DNA of 5,198 nt from Leptospiraceae bacterium UBA2033 (GCA_002333425.1 DDBL01000117.1:3973-9170); one strand, 5' to 3'; counted from the first letter of the stretch, positions 1-5,198 are shown. Numbers and translations: made by a program. Notes: a model not told the origin generated them from the letters alone.

Positions 1-35
1 AAGGAATCGTAATTATCAATTAATAATACTTTCAT
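1..35 (-). CDS. trpG: Anthranilate synthase component II (glutamine amidotransferase), 5' end only
   Basis: Only the first 11 codons and two bases of the next are in the window; the gene continues beyond position 1. The reading is M-K-V-L-L-I-D-N-Y-D-S followed by a TT- codon that would give Phe. This is the typical N-terminus of the TrpG/PabA class I glutamine amidotransferases, whose first beta strand ends in D-N-Y-D-S-F. The product would hydrolyse glutamine and channel ammonia to the TrpE subunit to form anthranilate in the cytoplasm. The start lies 10 bases after the trpE stop, with an AAGGA site overlapping that stop, which supports both the start and an operon with trpE. In many bacteria one TrpG also serves folate synthesis with PabB; this cannot be judged here. 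The family call is firm despite the short sequence because of the trpE neighbour. Confidence 0.85.
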   Translation of the reverse strand, partial: MKVLLIDNYDS

Positions 36-42
36 GGTCTTT

Positions 43-47
43 TCCTT
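43..47 (-). promoter_or_regulatory. Ribosome binding site of trpG overlapping the trpE stop
   Basis: On the minus strand the sequence AAGGA lies 7 bases before the trpG ATG, and its first bases are part of the trpE TAA stop (46-48). The arrangement suggests translational coupling, so that a ribosome finishing trpE is placed to start trpG, giving equal amounts of the two synthase subunits. The site is seen directly; the coupling is inferred. Confidence 0.7.
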
Positions 48-1422
48 ATAACACCTTTCTAGATATAAAAGAGTTTAATACTTTTTCTTGGGCGCCTAGT
101 TTGTTTTTGATTTCTTGGTATTCATTTGCGGGTAATGAGTCGTAAACGATACCGCCGGATGCTTGGGTATAGGCATATTCGCCCGAAACGAAAAGAGTCC
201 GAATTGGAATGGCAAATGTGCAGTTGCCGTTAAACCCGAAATGTCCAAGAGCTCCTCCGTAAGGTCCTCTTGGATTGTTTTCGATACGTTGGATAATTTT
301 CATGGATTCGATCTTGGGTGCGCCGGATAACGTTCCAGCCGGAAAAGAAGAAGCAAGTCCTGAGAACATATCTTCTCCTTTTTTGATAATTCCAATTACT
401 TCACTGGATATATGTTGGATATGACTGTATTTTTTGATTTCCATAAGTTTGCGGACCTTTACGGTTCCGAATTTTGCTACTCTTCCTAAGTCGTTACGAT
501 GTAAGTCTACTAACATGTTATGCTCTGCAATTTCTTTTGGGTCGTTGAGTAGAGTTCGCGCAAGTTGAATATCTTCTTCTGCGGATAATCCTCGTTTGAT
601 GGAACCTGCGAGTGGAAATGTTTCCATTTCTCCATTACGTAAACGAAAAAGTAATTCTGGACTTGCTCCGATGATTTTTTTGTCTCCGAATTTCAAATAA
701 TACATATGAGGAGAGGGGTTAACTTCTCTTAGCTCCTGGTAAATCGGGAATGTGTCACCTGTGATTTTATATTCTGCTTTTAGACCTATTTGGCATTGGA
801 AAGTATTGCCTGCTTTTACTTCTTCAAGGACTAACGAAACTTTTTGTTTGTGTTCTTCTTCTGAAAGAGTGTAACGAATAAATTCAATTTTTGTTTTGTA
901 AGATTTTTCGCTGATATTGGGCTGTTTGATAATTTCTTTTAGTTGATCGATGCGATTTTTTTCGTAGTAAAAGTAAAAAATTTCACCAGTCATTTTATCG
1001 AGTATCACTCCATCTAGATAAACTCCAAATTGAAAAGTAGGGAAGTCCTTATGTGTTGGTAAATTCAAAGAAGGCTCAAAATAATTCATACCTTCATAGC
1101 AGATAAAACCGACTAACCCACCGGCATAATTTACGGATAAAACGTCAGTCGGAATAACTTCTCGTAGCGCATAATAGGGATTATCACATTGATATTCAAT
1201 ATTGTCTATGAAGAGGGATTTTTCTTTTCCATAAATAATCTGTTCGGGATCAAATCCAAGAATTGAATAACGAGAATCATAACTTTCTTTTTCCATGGAT
1301 TCAAGAAGAAAACAATTTGGAAATTGCTTCTCAATTTTTTGAAATAATTCAAAGAAGTGAATATTTTCTTCTAATCTTGTGTAGGTTGCTTTTCGGGGAA
1401 GTTGAATTTTAGGGATACTCAT
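46..1422 (-). CDS. trpE: Anthranilate synthase component I
   Basis: This cytoplasmic enzyme converts chorismate plus ammonia (from TrpG) to anthranilate and pyruvate, the first step of tryptophan synthesis. The protein has 458 residues, normal for a short-form TrpE. The N-terminal domain carries LLES at 39-42, matching the motif that takes part in tryptophan feedback binding in TrpE. The chorismate-binding domain shows NPSPHMYYL (235-243), GASPELL (252-258), PLAGS (270-274), an EHNMLVDLHRNDLGR block (300-314), SSEVIG (349-354), PAGTLSGAPKIESM (371-384), GPYGG (396-400) and ASGGIVYDS (431-439). Ala272 in PLAGS points to TrpE; PabB enzymes of the E. coli type have Lys there. The trpG start just downstream agrees. 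Oddities are GNTFQ (205-209) where GDIFQ is usual, and His308 where the family usually has Gly. No clear Shine-Dalgarno site precedes the ATG, and no Trp-rich leader peptide or attenuator is visible upstream. A PabB role is less likely but not excluded. Confidence 0.92.
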   Translation of the reverse strand: MSIPKIQLPRKATYTRLEENIHFFELFQKIEKQFPNCFLLESMEKESYDSRYSILGFDPEQIIYGKEKSLFIDNIEYQCDNPYYALREVIPTDVLSVNYAGGLVGFICYEGMNYFEPSLNLPTHKDFPTFQFGVYLDGVILDKMTGEIFYFYYEKNRIDQLKEIIKQPNISEKSYKTKIEFIRYTLSEEEHKQKVSLVLEEVKAGNTFQCQIGLKAEYKITGDTFPIYQELREVNPSPHMYYLKFGDKKIIGASPELLFRLRNGEMETFPLAGSIKRGLSAEEDIQLARTLLNDPKEIAEHNMLVDLHRNDLGRVAKFGTVKVRKLMEIKKYSHIQHISSEVIGIIKKGEDMFSGLASSFPAGTLSGAPKIESMKIIQRIENNPRGPYGGALGHFGFNGNCTFAIPIRTLFVSGEYAYTQASGGIVYDSLPANEYQEIKNKLGAQEKVLNSFISRKVL

Positions 1423-1434
1423 AAGATAAATGCT

Positions 1435-1462
1435 ACAATATGGAGTTTGGCTTGTCTTGCAA
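1435..1462 (-). promoter_or_regulatory. Weak candidate promoter in front of trpE
   Basis: The 47 bases between the upstream gene's stop and trpE contain TTGCAA (1457-1462) and TATTGT (1435-1440) separated by 16 bases on the minus strand, each matching the sigma-70 consensus at four of six positions. The -10 box ends only 12 bases before the trpE ATG, so any transcript from it would have a very short leader. trpE could equally be read through from the gene upstream. No terminator hairpin is visible in this gap. Confidence 0.2.
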
Positions 1463-1469
1463 TTGAAAT

Positions 1470-2582
1470 TTAGTCGTAAATCTCAATCTCTGTCCAGATT
1501 TTTCTGAATTTTTTGTGAAATAAAATTAACTGCATGTAGTGGTATCTGTAAATATTTTCTTCTTTCAGAGCTTTTGAATTGTATTTATTTTTTTTGAAAT
1601 AATAGAGTTTGTTTGTTCCATAGTATTGTTTGGACTCTTTATCATATTTAAGAAAATCATTTTTTCTTGCGTTGTATAAAATTTCTGCGAACAACTCATC
1701 ATAGGACATTTCCAAACATTCTCTCGAAATATTGCAAAGTTTTTCACTATAAATTATATTTGCTAATCGTTCCATTTTGTAAAATAAATACTGTCTAGGA
1801 ACTCCACTCTGGACTTCAGGAGAATAAATTGCAAAAGCAAATAAGTTACCCGGAGTGACTGTTGTGCCTAGAGAACGTTTTAGTTTTATAGTTGCTGCAA
1901 TCGAGGAAATTCCTTTGTTTGGATTCATTTGGAAAAGTCCACCGTGGCTAATATGAATTATTCCCTCCTCGGAGAGAAGATAATCATAAGTAAGCGTTAA
2001 TTGAATATAACTCATATTTGGATTTTTTTCATTGAAGATTCCTAAAATTCCACTCGTAGTTTCAATATCTCCTTCTCCAATTCCTAATTCGCTTCCAAAC
2101 AGAATAAAAGTTTTGCGATCTGCGATTTGTTTTTTGAATGACTCGAATTTTTCATAAATAGAAAAAGAAGTACTACGCCTAATTGTTTTTAATAGGTTGA
2201 AAATATCTTTTTTTACATATCGTCCTCCTGCTAAACGAATACAAAAAGGAATAAGGGACAAATTTAAAATTAGGAAACGTATAATTTTTTTGAAAGTGGA
2301 TTTTGTTTGGGATGAAAACTTTTTGTCTGCTAAATTTTTTTGAATTGGAAAATATAGTTTAGTTCGTATGTTGAATATTTCGCCAAGAAAAGCGATAACA
2401 AACAGATCGCGCTCTTCTACATTATTTACAAAAATAGTAGAAGGATAGGGAACACTTAACTTTGCATGAAGTCCAGTTTGCAAATAATACTTTACATCTT
2501 TGAAAAAAGGCTTACTTAGAAAACGTAGAATTCGTGCCGCGAAATTACTTCGGAAATTTACACGCGAAATATTTTTTGTCAT
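1470..2582 (-). CDS. Uncharacterised protein, possibly a degenerate acyltransferase-fold (LPLAT/PlsB-PlsC-like) protein
   Basis: I do not recognise this 370-residue protein by name. It is basic, mixed alpha/beta in character, and has no signal peptide. One hydrophobic stretch at about 101-119 (FLILNLSLIPFCIRLAG) could lie on or in the membrane. Three segments fall in the order seen in glycerolipid acyltransferases. FVNNVEERD (51-59) resembles the NHxxxxD block but has Asn54 where the catalytic His should be. LAGGRYVKKD (117-126) could correspond to the second block. ILFGSELGIGEGD (160-172), followed by an ETTSGILGIF stretch, resembles the FPEGxRSxxG...kxG block. The C-terminal third is rich in Tyr, Lys and Asn. 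If the fold is right, the enzyme may be inactive or use different chemistry. The start at 2582 is the first ATG but lacks a clear Shine-Dalgarno site. The gene precedes trpE by 47 bases on the same strand and may be co-transcribed with it, without an evident functional link. Coding status is secure; the fold is a guess. Confidence 0.8.
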   Translation of the reverse strand: MTKNISRVNFRSNFAARILRFLSKPFFKDVKYYLQTGLHAKLSVPYPSTIFVNNVEERDLFVIAFLGEIFNIRTKLYFPIQKNLADKKFSSQTKSTFKKIIRFLILNLSLIPFCIRLAGGRYVKKDIFNLLKTIRRSTSFSIYEKFESFKKQIADRKTFILFGSELGIGEGDIETTSGILGIFNEKNPNMSYIQLTLTYDYLLSEEGIIHISHGGLFQMNPNKGISSIAATIKLKRSLGTTVTPGNLFAFAIYSPEVQSGVPRQYLFYKMERLANIIYSEKLCNISRECLEMSYDELFAEILYNARKNDFLKYDKESKQYYGTNKLYYFKKNKYNSKALKEENIYRYHYMQLILFHKKFRKIWTEIEIYD

Positions 2583-2609
2583 TGAAATCAGAATTCTATC
2601 TATTAGAGT
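2582..2609 (+). promoter_or_regulatory. Candidate promoter for the lipoprotein gene, overlapping the divergent one
   Basis: On the plus strand TTGAAA (2582-2587, five of six matches) and TAGAGT (2604-2609, four of six) are 16 bases apart. Transcription would start near 2616 and give a leader of about 33 bases that includes the AAGGAGAG ribosome binding site. A TATATT at 2630-2635 is a better -10 match, but it would start the transcript inside the ribosome binding site and has no -35 box. Confidence 0.3.
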
Positions 2610-2620
2610 ATTTTTGGCAA
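2593..2620 (-). promoter_or_regulatory. Candidate sigma-70 promoter for the 370-residue protein gene, possibly leaderless
   Basis: Reading leftward, TTGCCA (2615-2620) and TAGAAT (2593-2598) lie 16 bases apart, each matching the consensus at five of six positions. The -10 box ends 10 bases before the ATG at 2582, so transcription would begin about 2-5 bases before the start codon. That fits the missing Shine-Dalgarno site and suggests a leaderless or nearly leaderless mRNA. Box matches are seen directly; activity is inferred. Confidence 0.45.
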
Positions 2621-2648
2621 CTCATTTCGTATATTTAAGGAGAGTTTT

Positions 2649-3293
2649 ATGAATCGTTTTTGTTTGTTACTAGTGGGTATTTTACTTCTATCGTTTTCTT
2701 TGAACTGCAAAAAAGTCTATGAGATGTATGATAAAAATGTTTCTGGTGTCGTTCTCTCGGATGAATTGATTGAAAAATACATCAAAGCAGTAAAATCACT
2801 TCATAAACTAGGACCGAGTATTCCTCAAAAGCTAGCAGAAAAAGGGGGAAGTGAGGCGACAGGGATAGAACTTTACAATGAAATTGATTCCGTAATTAAA
2901 GAGGCTGGCTTTAAAGACTATTTTGAATTTGTAAAAGTAAATGCAAAAGTTGCATGGGCATGGAATGTATCACAAGGTGAATTGGGGATTGCTAAATTTC
3001 AGGGTATGACGGATAACGGTATAAAACAAATGGAGGAAGCTATAACAAATCCCGATGTTCCAGAGGAAACCAAAGCGGAGCTTCGAAAAGCCAAGCAGGA
3101 TATTCTAAACAACTGGGCGCATAATAAAAAGTATGCGGATATTTCAATGAGTATTGTTCGCCCACTCACCAACGAACATGACTTAGAAATTATCAAACAC
3201 CACCAAAAGGAATTAATGGAGGCATACACAGGTATTCCGCAAGAGAAGTTGCAGGAGATTGATTCGAGTTTGTTTATCTCGAAGCAAGAATGA
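2649..3293 (+). CDS. Putative lipoprotein of unknown function
   Basis: The 214-residue product begins with a short basic N-terminus, a hydrophobic core (about 4-18) and a lipobox S-L-N-C ending at Cys20. This is a relaxed spirochaete-type lipobox with Asn just before the lipidated Cys. It should be exported, lipid-modified and anchored in the inner or outer membrane. The mature part is mostly predicted helix, charged, and has no Cys after Cys20. Notable segments are a KVAWAW stretch (100-105), NPDVPEETKAELRKAKQDI (134-152) and a Lys/His-rich helix near the end. I do not recognise a family. The start is secure: AAGGAGAG (2637-2644) is well spaced before the ATG. It is divergent from the 370-residue protein gene. 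The stop codon TGA (3291-3293) overlaps, in another frame, the first recognisable bases of a truncated cyclase, so the natural C-terminus may have been altered by the same rearrangement. Secretion class is well supported; function is unknown. Confidence 0.85.
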   Translation: MNRFCLLLVGILLLSFSLNCKKVYEMYDKNVSGVVLSDELIEKYIKAVKSLHKLGPSIPQKLAEKGGSEATGIELYNEIDSVIKEAGFKDYFEFVKVNAKVAWAWNVSQGELGIAKFQGMTDNGIKQMEEAITNPDVPEETKAELRKAKQDILNNWAHNKKYADISMSIVRPLTNEHDLEIIKHHQKELMEAYTGIPQEKLQEIDSSLFISKQE

Positions 3294-3675
3294 TCTGGGT
3301 ATGGAGCAATCTATGAACGATTGGCGTATTAAGAAAATTCAAAATTCAGAGAAATTTTGGACCATTCGAATTGGAGTTCATACAGGACCCTTAATTGCCG
3401 GAGTAATTGGTCAAAAGAAATTTGCTTATGATGTGTGGGGGGATACTGTTAATTTGGCGAGCCGTATGGAATCCAGTAGACTTGCTGAAAAAATAAATAT
3501 TAGTGGGGATACATATCATTATGTGCAATATCTTTTCGACTGTGAATATAGAGGAAAAATTGCAGCTAAGAATAAAGGCCATATAGATATGTATTTGGTT
3601 AACGGAATTAAGAAAGAATTACGCAATGAAAAAGGTTATCCCAATTCTGATTTTTTTGAAAAAATGCGAGTGTGA
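3289..3675 (+). pseudogene. Class III adenylate cyclase, C-terminal half only (remnant)
   Basis: The frame encodes the second half of a class III nucleotide cyclase catalytic domain, the enzyme type that makes cAMP from ATP as a dimer. Taking the open frame from a TTG at 3259, recognisable similarity starts at about residue 11 (NDLGMEQ) and continues through IRIGVHTGPLIAGVIG (36-51), YDVWGDTVNLASRMES (57-72), KINISGDTY (78-86), FDCEYRGK (93-100) and AKNKGHIDMY (103-112). Asp58 is the adenine-selecting residue, and Asn65 and Arg69 are the transition-state residues, so the source was probably an adenylate cyclase. The first half is absent, including the two metal-binding aspartates, the sensor region and the glycine-rich segment. 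The usual SSGxPGK loop reads SSRLAEK, consistent with drift. No credible ribosome binding site or start exists; ATGs at 3301 and 3313 lack Shine-Dalgarno sites. It lies directly against the lipoprotein stop. A separately expressed half-domain is possible but unlikely to be catalytic alone. Confidence 0.85.
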
Positions 3676-3836
3676 ATATGCTAAGGATAGGAGTCAACTT
3701 CAGCTAGTTCAAAGATTCCGTTATAAAAACTAAATTAGAAATTGATACGTCACCCGTTCTTGGTATTCGTATAAAGAATTTATTTGTATCTATTGCGGCT
3801 AACGCTTTTACTTAGAATCTTTCAGGAAACCCTATC

Positions 3837-3853
3837 CATTTCTGATAGAAATG
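3837..3853 (+). terminator. Small AT-rich hairpin, weak terminator candidate
   Basis: CATTTCT and AGAAATG are perfect complements around a three-base GAT loop. The stem has few GC pairs and is followed by CTTTGTC, with a run of eight T only about 25 bases further on, so it is a poor match to an intrinsic terminator. It could end transcription coming from the lipoprotein and cyclase remnant, or be incidental. Confidence 0.2.
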
Positions 3854-3922
3854 CTTTGTCATGTAAAACCTGATTATGTTTTTTTTATGATTCAATACAA
3901 AATATGCAAGCAGGAATTGGAC

Positions 3923-3928
3923 TATAAT
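3923..3928 (+). promoter_or_regulatory. Candidate -10 box for the MACPF gene
   Basis: A perfect TATAAT stands about 84 bases before the ATG at 4012. No good -35 hexamer lies 16-18 bases upstream and there is no TG extension, so either an activator is needed or the match is chance in AT-rich DNA. Transcription from here would give a leader of about 75 bases that contains the 14-bp palindrome. Confidence 0.35.
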
Positions 3929-3958
3929 TTAATAAAGGTATGCACACATCTTATTTTA

Positions 3959-3972
3959 AACATTTAAATGTT
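3959..3972. repeat. Perfect 14-bp palindrome, candidate operator
   Basis: The sequence AACATTTAAATGTT equals its own reverse complement with no spacer. It lies between the TATAAT box and the MACPF start. With no loop it makes a poor RNA hairpin, so binding by a dimeric regulator is the more natural reading. Seven-base arms made mainly of A and T can occur by chance in such DNA. Confidence 0.4.
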
Positions 3973-4011
3973 CGATTGAGGGTGAAGTAAAACAATAGGG
4001 AGATAAATGTT

Positions 4012-5198
4012 ATGAAAAACATTTTTAAATTTAACAGAATGATACAACTACTTGTATTGTTTACAACGATTTCCTTCTCGGGAGTATTCGCTCAAACGGA
4101 AGTTCCGAGTCTGAATGTTGTTGGTTCTGGATACAATATATTTGGTAAATATGCAGAGGCATCCAGTGTAACCTATCCGATTTTTCAATGGAGTGCGAAT
4201 CAAAAAATTAAGGGAGGCAAAGATTATGTTGCCCCACCAGAAATTACAGTCACTTATATAGGAACAAAAAGTCGCAAAGAAATTTCTGGAAGTTCACAGC
4301 GAGAATATGCAAAGTCATTTAGTCAAGAAGTGGAAGTAGGATATGAAGGACCAGCGTTTAGTGCTTCTGTAAATGTGGCTTATTCTAAATCGTGGGGGGG
4401 AAGCTCGAGTGAGTATTATTTAACTATCCTCGATGCGAATCGAGTTTGGGAATTAGGGATAGATAAACGTATAAATCTAAAACAATTTATGACAGAACAA
4501 GCAAAAGCAGATATTAATAATATGGATCCTATGGAATTGTTTGAAACCTACGGAACTCATTATATAGCAAATGCTTTTATTGGAGCTAGGGCTGATTATA
4601 CGACAGTTACTAATAATGAAAGCAAATTCTCTGAGCGTGAAATTAAAGTGGCAGTTGAAGGAGCATATGGTGCAATTAGTGGATCTAGTACTACTGGGCA
4701 CACAACCTCAACTAAATCCGTATTGGAGAATACGAAATCAACCCTGATCGTAAACGGAGGGAATTATCAATATGCAAATGACATTAAGGACAAAGAAACC
4801 TATACAAAATGGGCAGATGGTGTCGAATCAAATCCAGTTTTATGTGATTTTGAAAAAGGCAGCTTAAAACCTATCTGGGCACTCGCAGACTCTCCCGCAA
4901 GACAATCAGAATTACAAGCTGCATTTAATGAGTATGCTAAAGGATTTCCATTACCTGATTATATAGAATCTGGAAGCGAAATGTTTGTACTTTCTGCACT
5001 AGATGGAAATATGGCTCTCACTGTAAAAGGCGGCAAAGATAAAAATGGAACTAACATTGAATTGTCGAACGGAAGTGCAGAAGAAAGCCAACAATTTTAT
5101 TTTGAAACAGGAGATAAAGGAAGACTACTCATTCGTAGTAAGGGGAGAAACTACCTTGGGGTTGACGCTTCGGGAAATGTTCAATTATTTGACAATGC
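4012..5198 (+). CDS. Secreted MACPF/perforin-domain protein with ricin-type lectin segment, 3' end beyond window
   Basis: The frame is open for 395 codons and leaves the window. The start is set by GGGAG at 3998-4002, nine bases before the ATG. Residues 1-27 form a signal peptide with a basic start, a hydrophobic core (11-22) and V-F-A before a likely cut at Gln28; no lipobox is present. A MACPF domain follows, the fold of complement C9, perforin and bacterial pore formers. It has an N-terminal GSGYNIFGKYA block (38-48), alternating strand-like FSASVNVAYSKS (116-127) in the first membrane-hairpin region, and the YGTHY signature (180-184). Gly191-Ala192 stand where the family has Gly-Gly. A Ser/Thr/Glu-rich second hairpin region spans about 200-245, and VNGGNYQY to LKPIWAL (247-291) forms the C-terminal part. 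From about 323 a beta-trefoil begins: a DGNMALTVKGG...NGTNIEL repeat with QQFYF in place of the QxW motif, then GRNYLGVD starting a second unit. It probably binds glycans or membranes and may form pores; target and activity are unknown. Confidence 0.88.
   Translation, partial: MKNIFKFNRMIQLLVLFTTISFSGVFAQTEVPSLNVVGSGYNIFGKYAEASSVTYPIFQWSANQKIKGGKDYVAPPEITVTYIGTKSRKEISGSSQREYAKSFSQEVEVGYEGPAFSASVNVAYSKSWGGSSSEYYLTILDANRVWELGIDKRINLKQFMTEQAKADINNMDPMELFETYGTHYIANAFIGARADYTTVTNNESKFSEREIKVAVEGAYGAISGSSTTGHTTSTKSVLENTKSTLIVNGGNYQYANDIKDKETYTKWADGVESNPVLCDFEKGSLKPIWALADSPARQSELQAAFNEYAKGFPLPDYIESGSEMFVLSALDGNMALTVKGGKDKNGTNIELSNGSAEESQQFYFETGDKGRLLIRSKGRNYLGVDASGNVQLFDN

Larger units (their letters stand above)
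3676..4011 (+). other. Intergenic region of 336 bases without a supported gene
   Basis: No open frame here has both a ribosome binding site and a reasonable length. The region contains a block open on both strands for 35 codons (about 3707-3812) that may be gene debris. It also holds a 7-bp hairpin (3837-3853), an eight-T run (3879-3886), a perfect TATAAT (3923-3928), a perfect 14-bp palindrome (3959-3972) and the ribosome binding site of the next gene (GGGAG, 3998-4002). No transposase fragment, tRNA or terminal inverted repeat was seen. Confidence 0.6.

Noticed and set aside
1565..1747. 60-codon minus-strand open frame inside the 370-residue protein gene
   Set aside because: It overlaps the long gene on the same strand in another frame and has no ribosome binding site or recognisable product; it is a shadow.
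2999..3229. 76-codon minus-strand open frame opposite the lipoprotein gene
   Set aside because: Antisense shadow of a well-supported gene; Cys/Ser-rich translation without motifs.
3391..3582. 63-codon minus-strand open frame opposite the cyclase remnant
   Set aside because: The plus strand carries clear cyclase motifs; the antisense reading has none.
3793..3805. GCGGCTAACGC resembling part of an integron attC core site
   Set aside because: It does not fit the RYYYAAC consensus, and no partner core site or integrase is visible.
3887..3967. 26-codon open frame (MIQYKICKQ...) before the MACPF gene
   Set aside because: No ribosome binding site, no recognisable features, and it spans the TATAAT box.
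4007..4015. Two-codon frame ATG-TTA-TGA overlapping the MACPF start
   Set aside because: It could act as a minimal upstream frame, but such short frames are common by chance and the GGGAG spacing suits the main ATG.
4477..4701. 74-codon minus-strand open frame opposite the MACPF gene
   Set aside because: Antisense to the MACPF signature region; Cys/Ser-rich translation typical of shadows.
1..5198. CRISPR array, tRNA, rRNA or insertion sequence
   Set aside because: No regularly spaced repeats, no cloverleaf-like gene and no transposase or terminal inverted repeats were seen on either strand.

Overview
The window looks like chromosomal DNA from a low-GC spirochaete, most likely a Leptospira. 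The reasons are the AT-rich base composition, a lipoprotein signal ending in the relaxed Leu-Asn-Cys lipobox, a cyclase fragment of the class III type that I associate with leptospires, and a trpE-trpG order. No 16S or other marker is present, so the genus is an inference.

Left part, minus strand (1-2582): three genes read leftward. A 370-residue protein of unknown function (1470-2582) has features suggesting a degenerate glycerolipid acyltransferase fold. It is followed by trpE (46-1422, anthranilate synthase component I) and the first 11 codons of trpG (1-35, glutamine amidotransferase component II), which runs off the window. The trpG ribosome binding site overlaps the trpE stop codon, so the two synthase subunits should be translated together; they make anthranilate from chorismate and glutamine for tryptophan.

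Middle (2583-3675): a 66-base divergent spacer holds back-to-back candidate promoters. To its right is a plus-strand lipoprotein of unknown function (2649-3293). Directly abutting its stop codon is the C-terminal half of a class III adenylate cyclase (about 3289-3675) with no N-terminal half, no metal-binding aspartates and no convincing start. This is read as a gene remnant and marks a recombination or deletion junction.

Right part (3676-5198): 336 bases with no supported gene, including a perfect TATAAT box, a 7-bp hairpin and a perfect 14-bp palindrome. These precede a plus-strand gene (4012 to beyond the window end) for a secreted MACPF/perforin-family protein carrying a ricin-type beta-trefoil lectin segment at its C-terminal side. 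This is the most notable item: a candidate pore-forming toxin or effector with its own glycan-binding module, sitting beside a decayed gene in what looks like an accessory spot.
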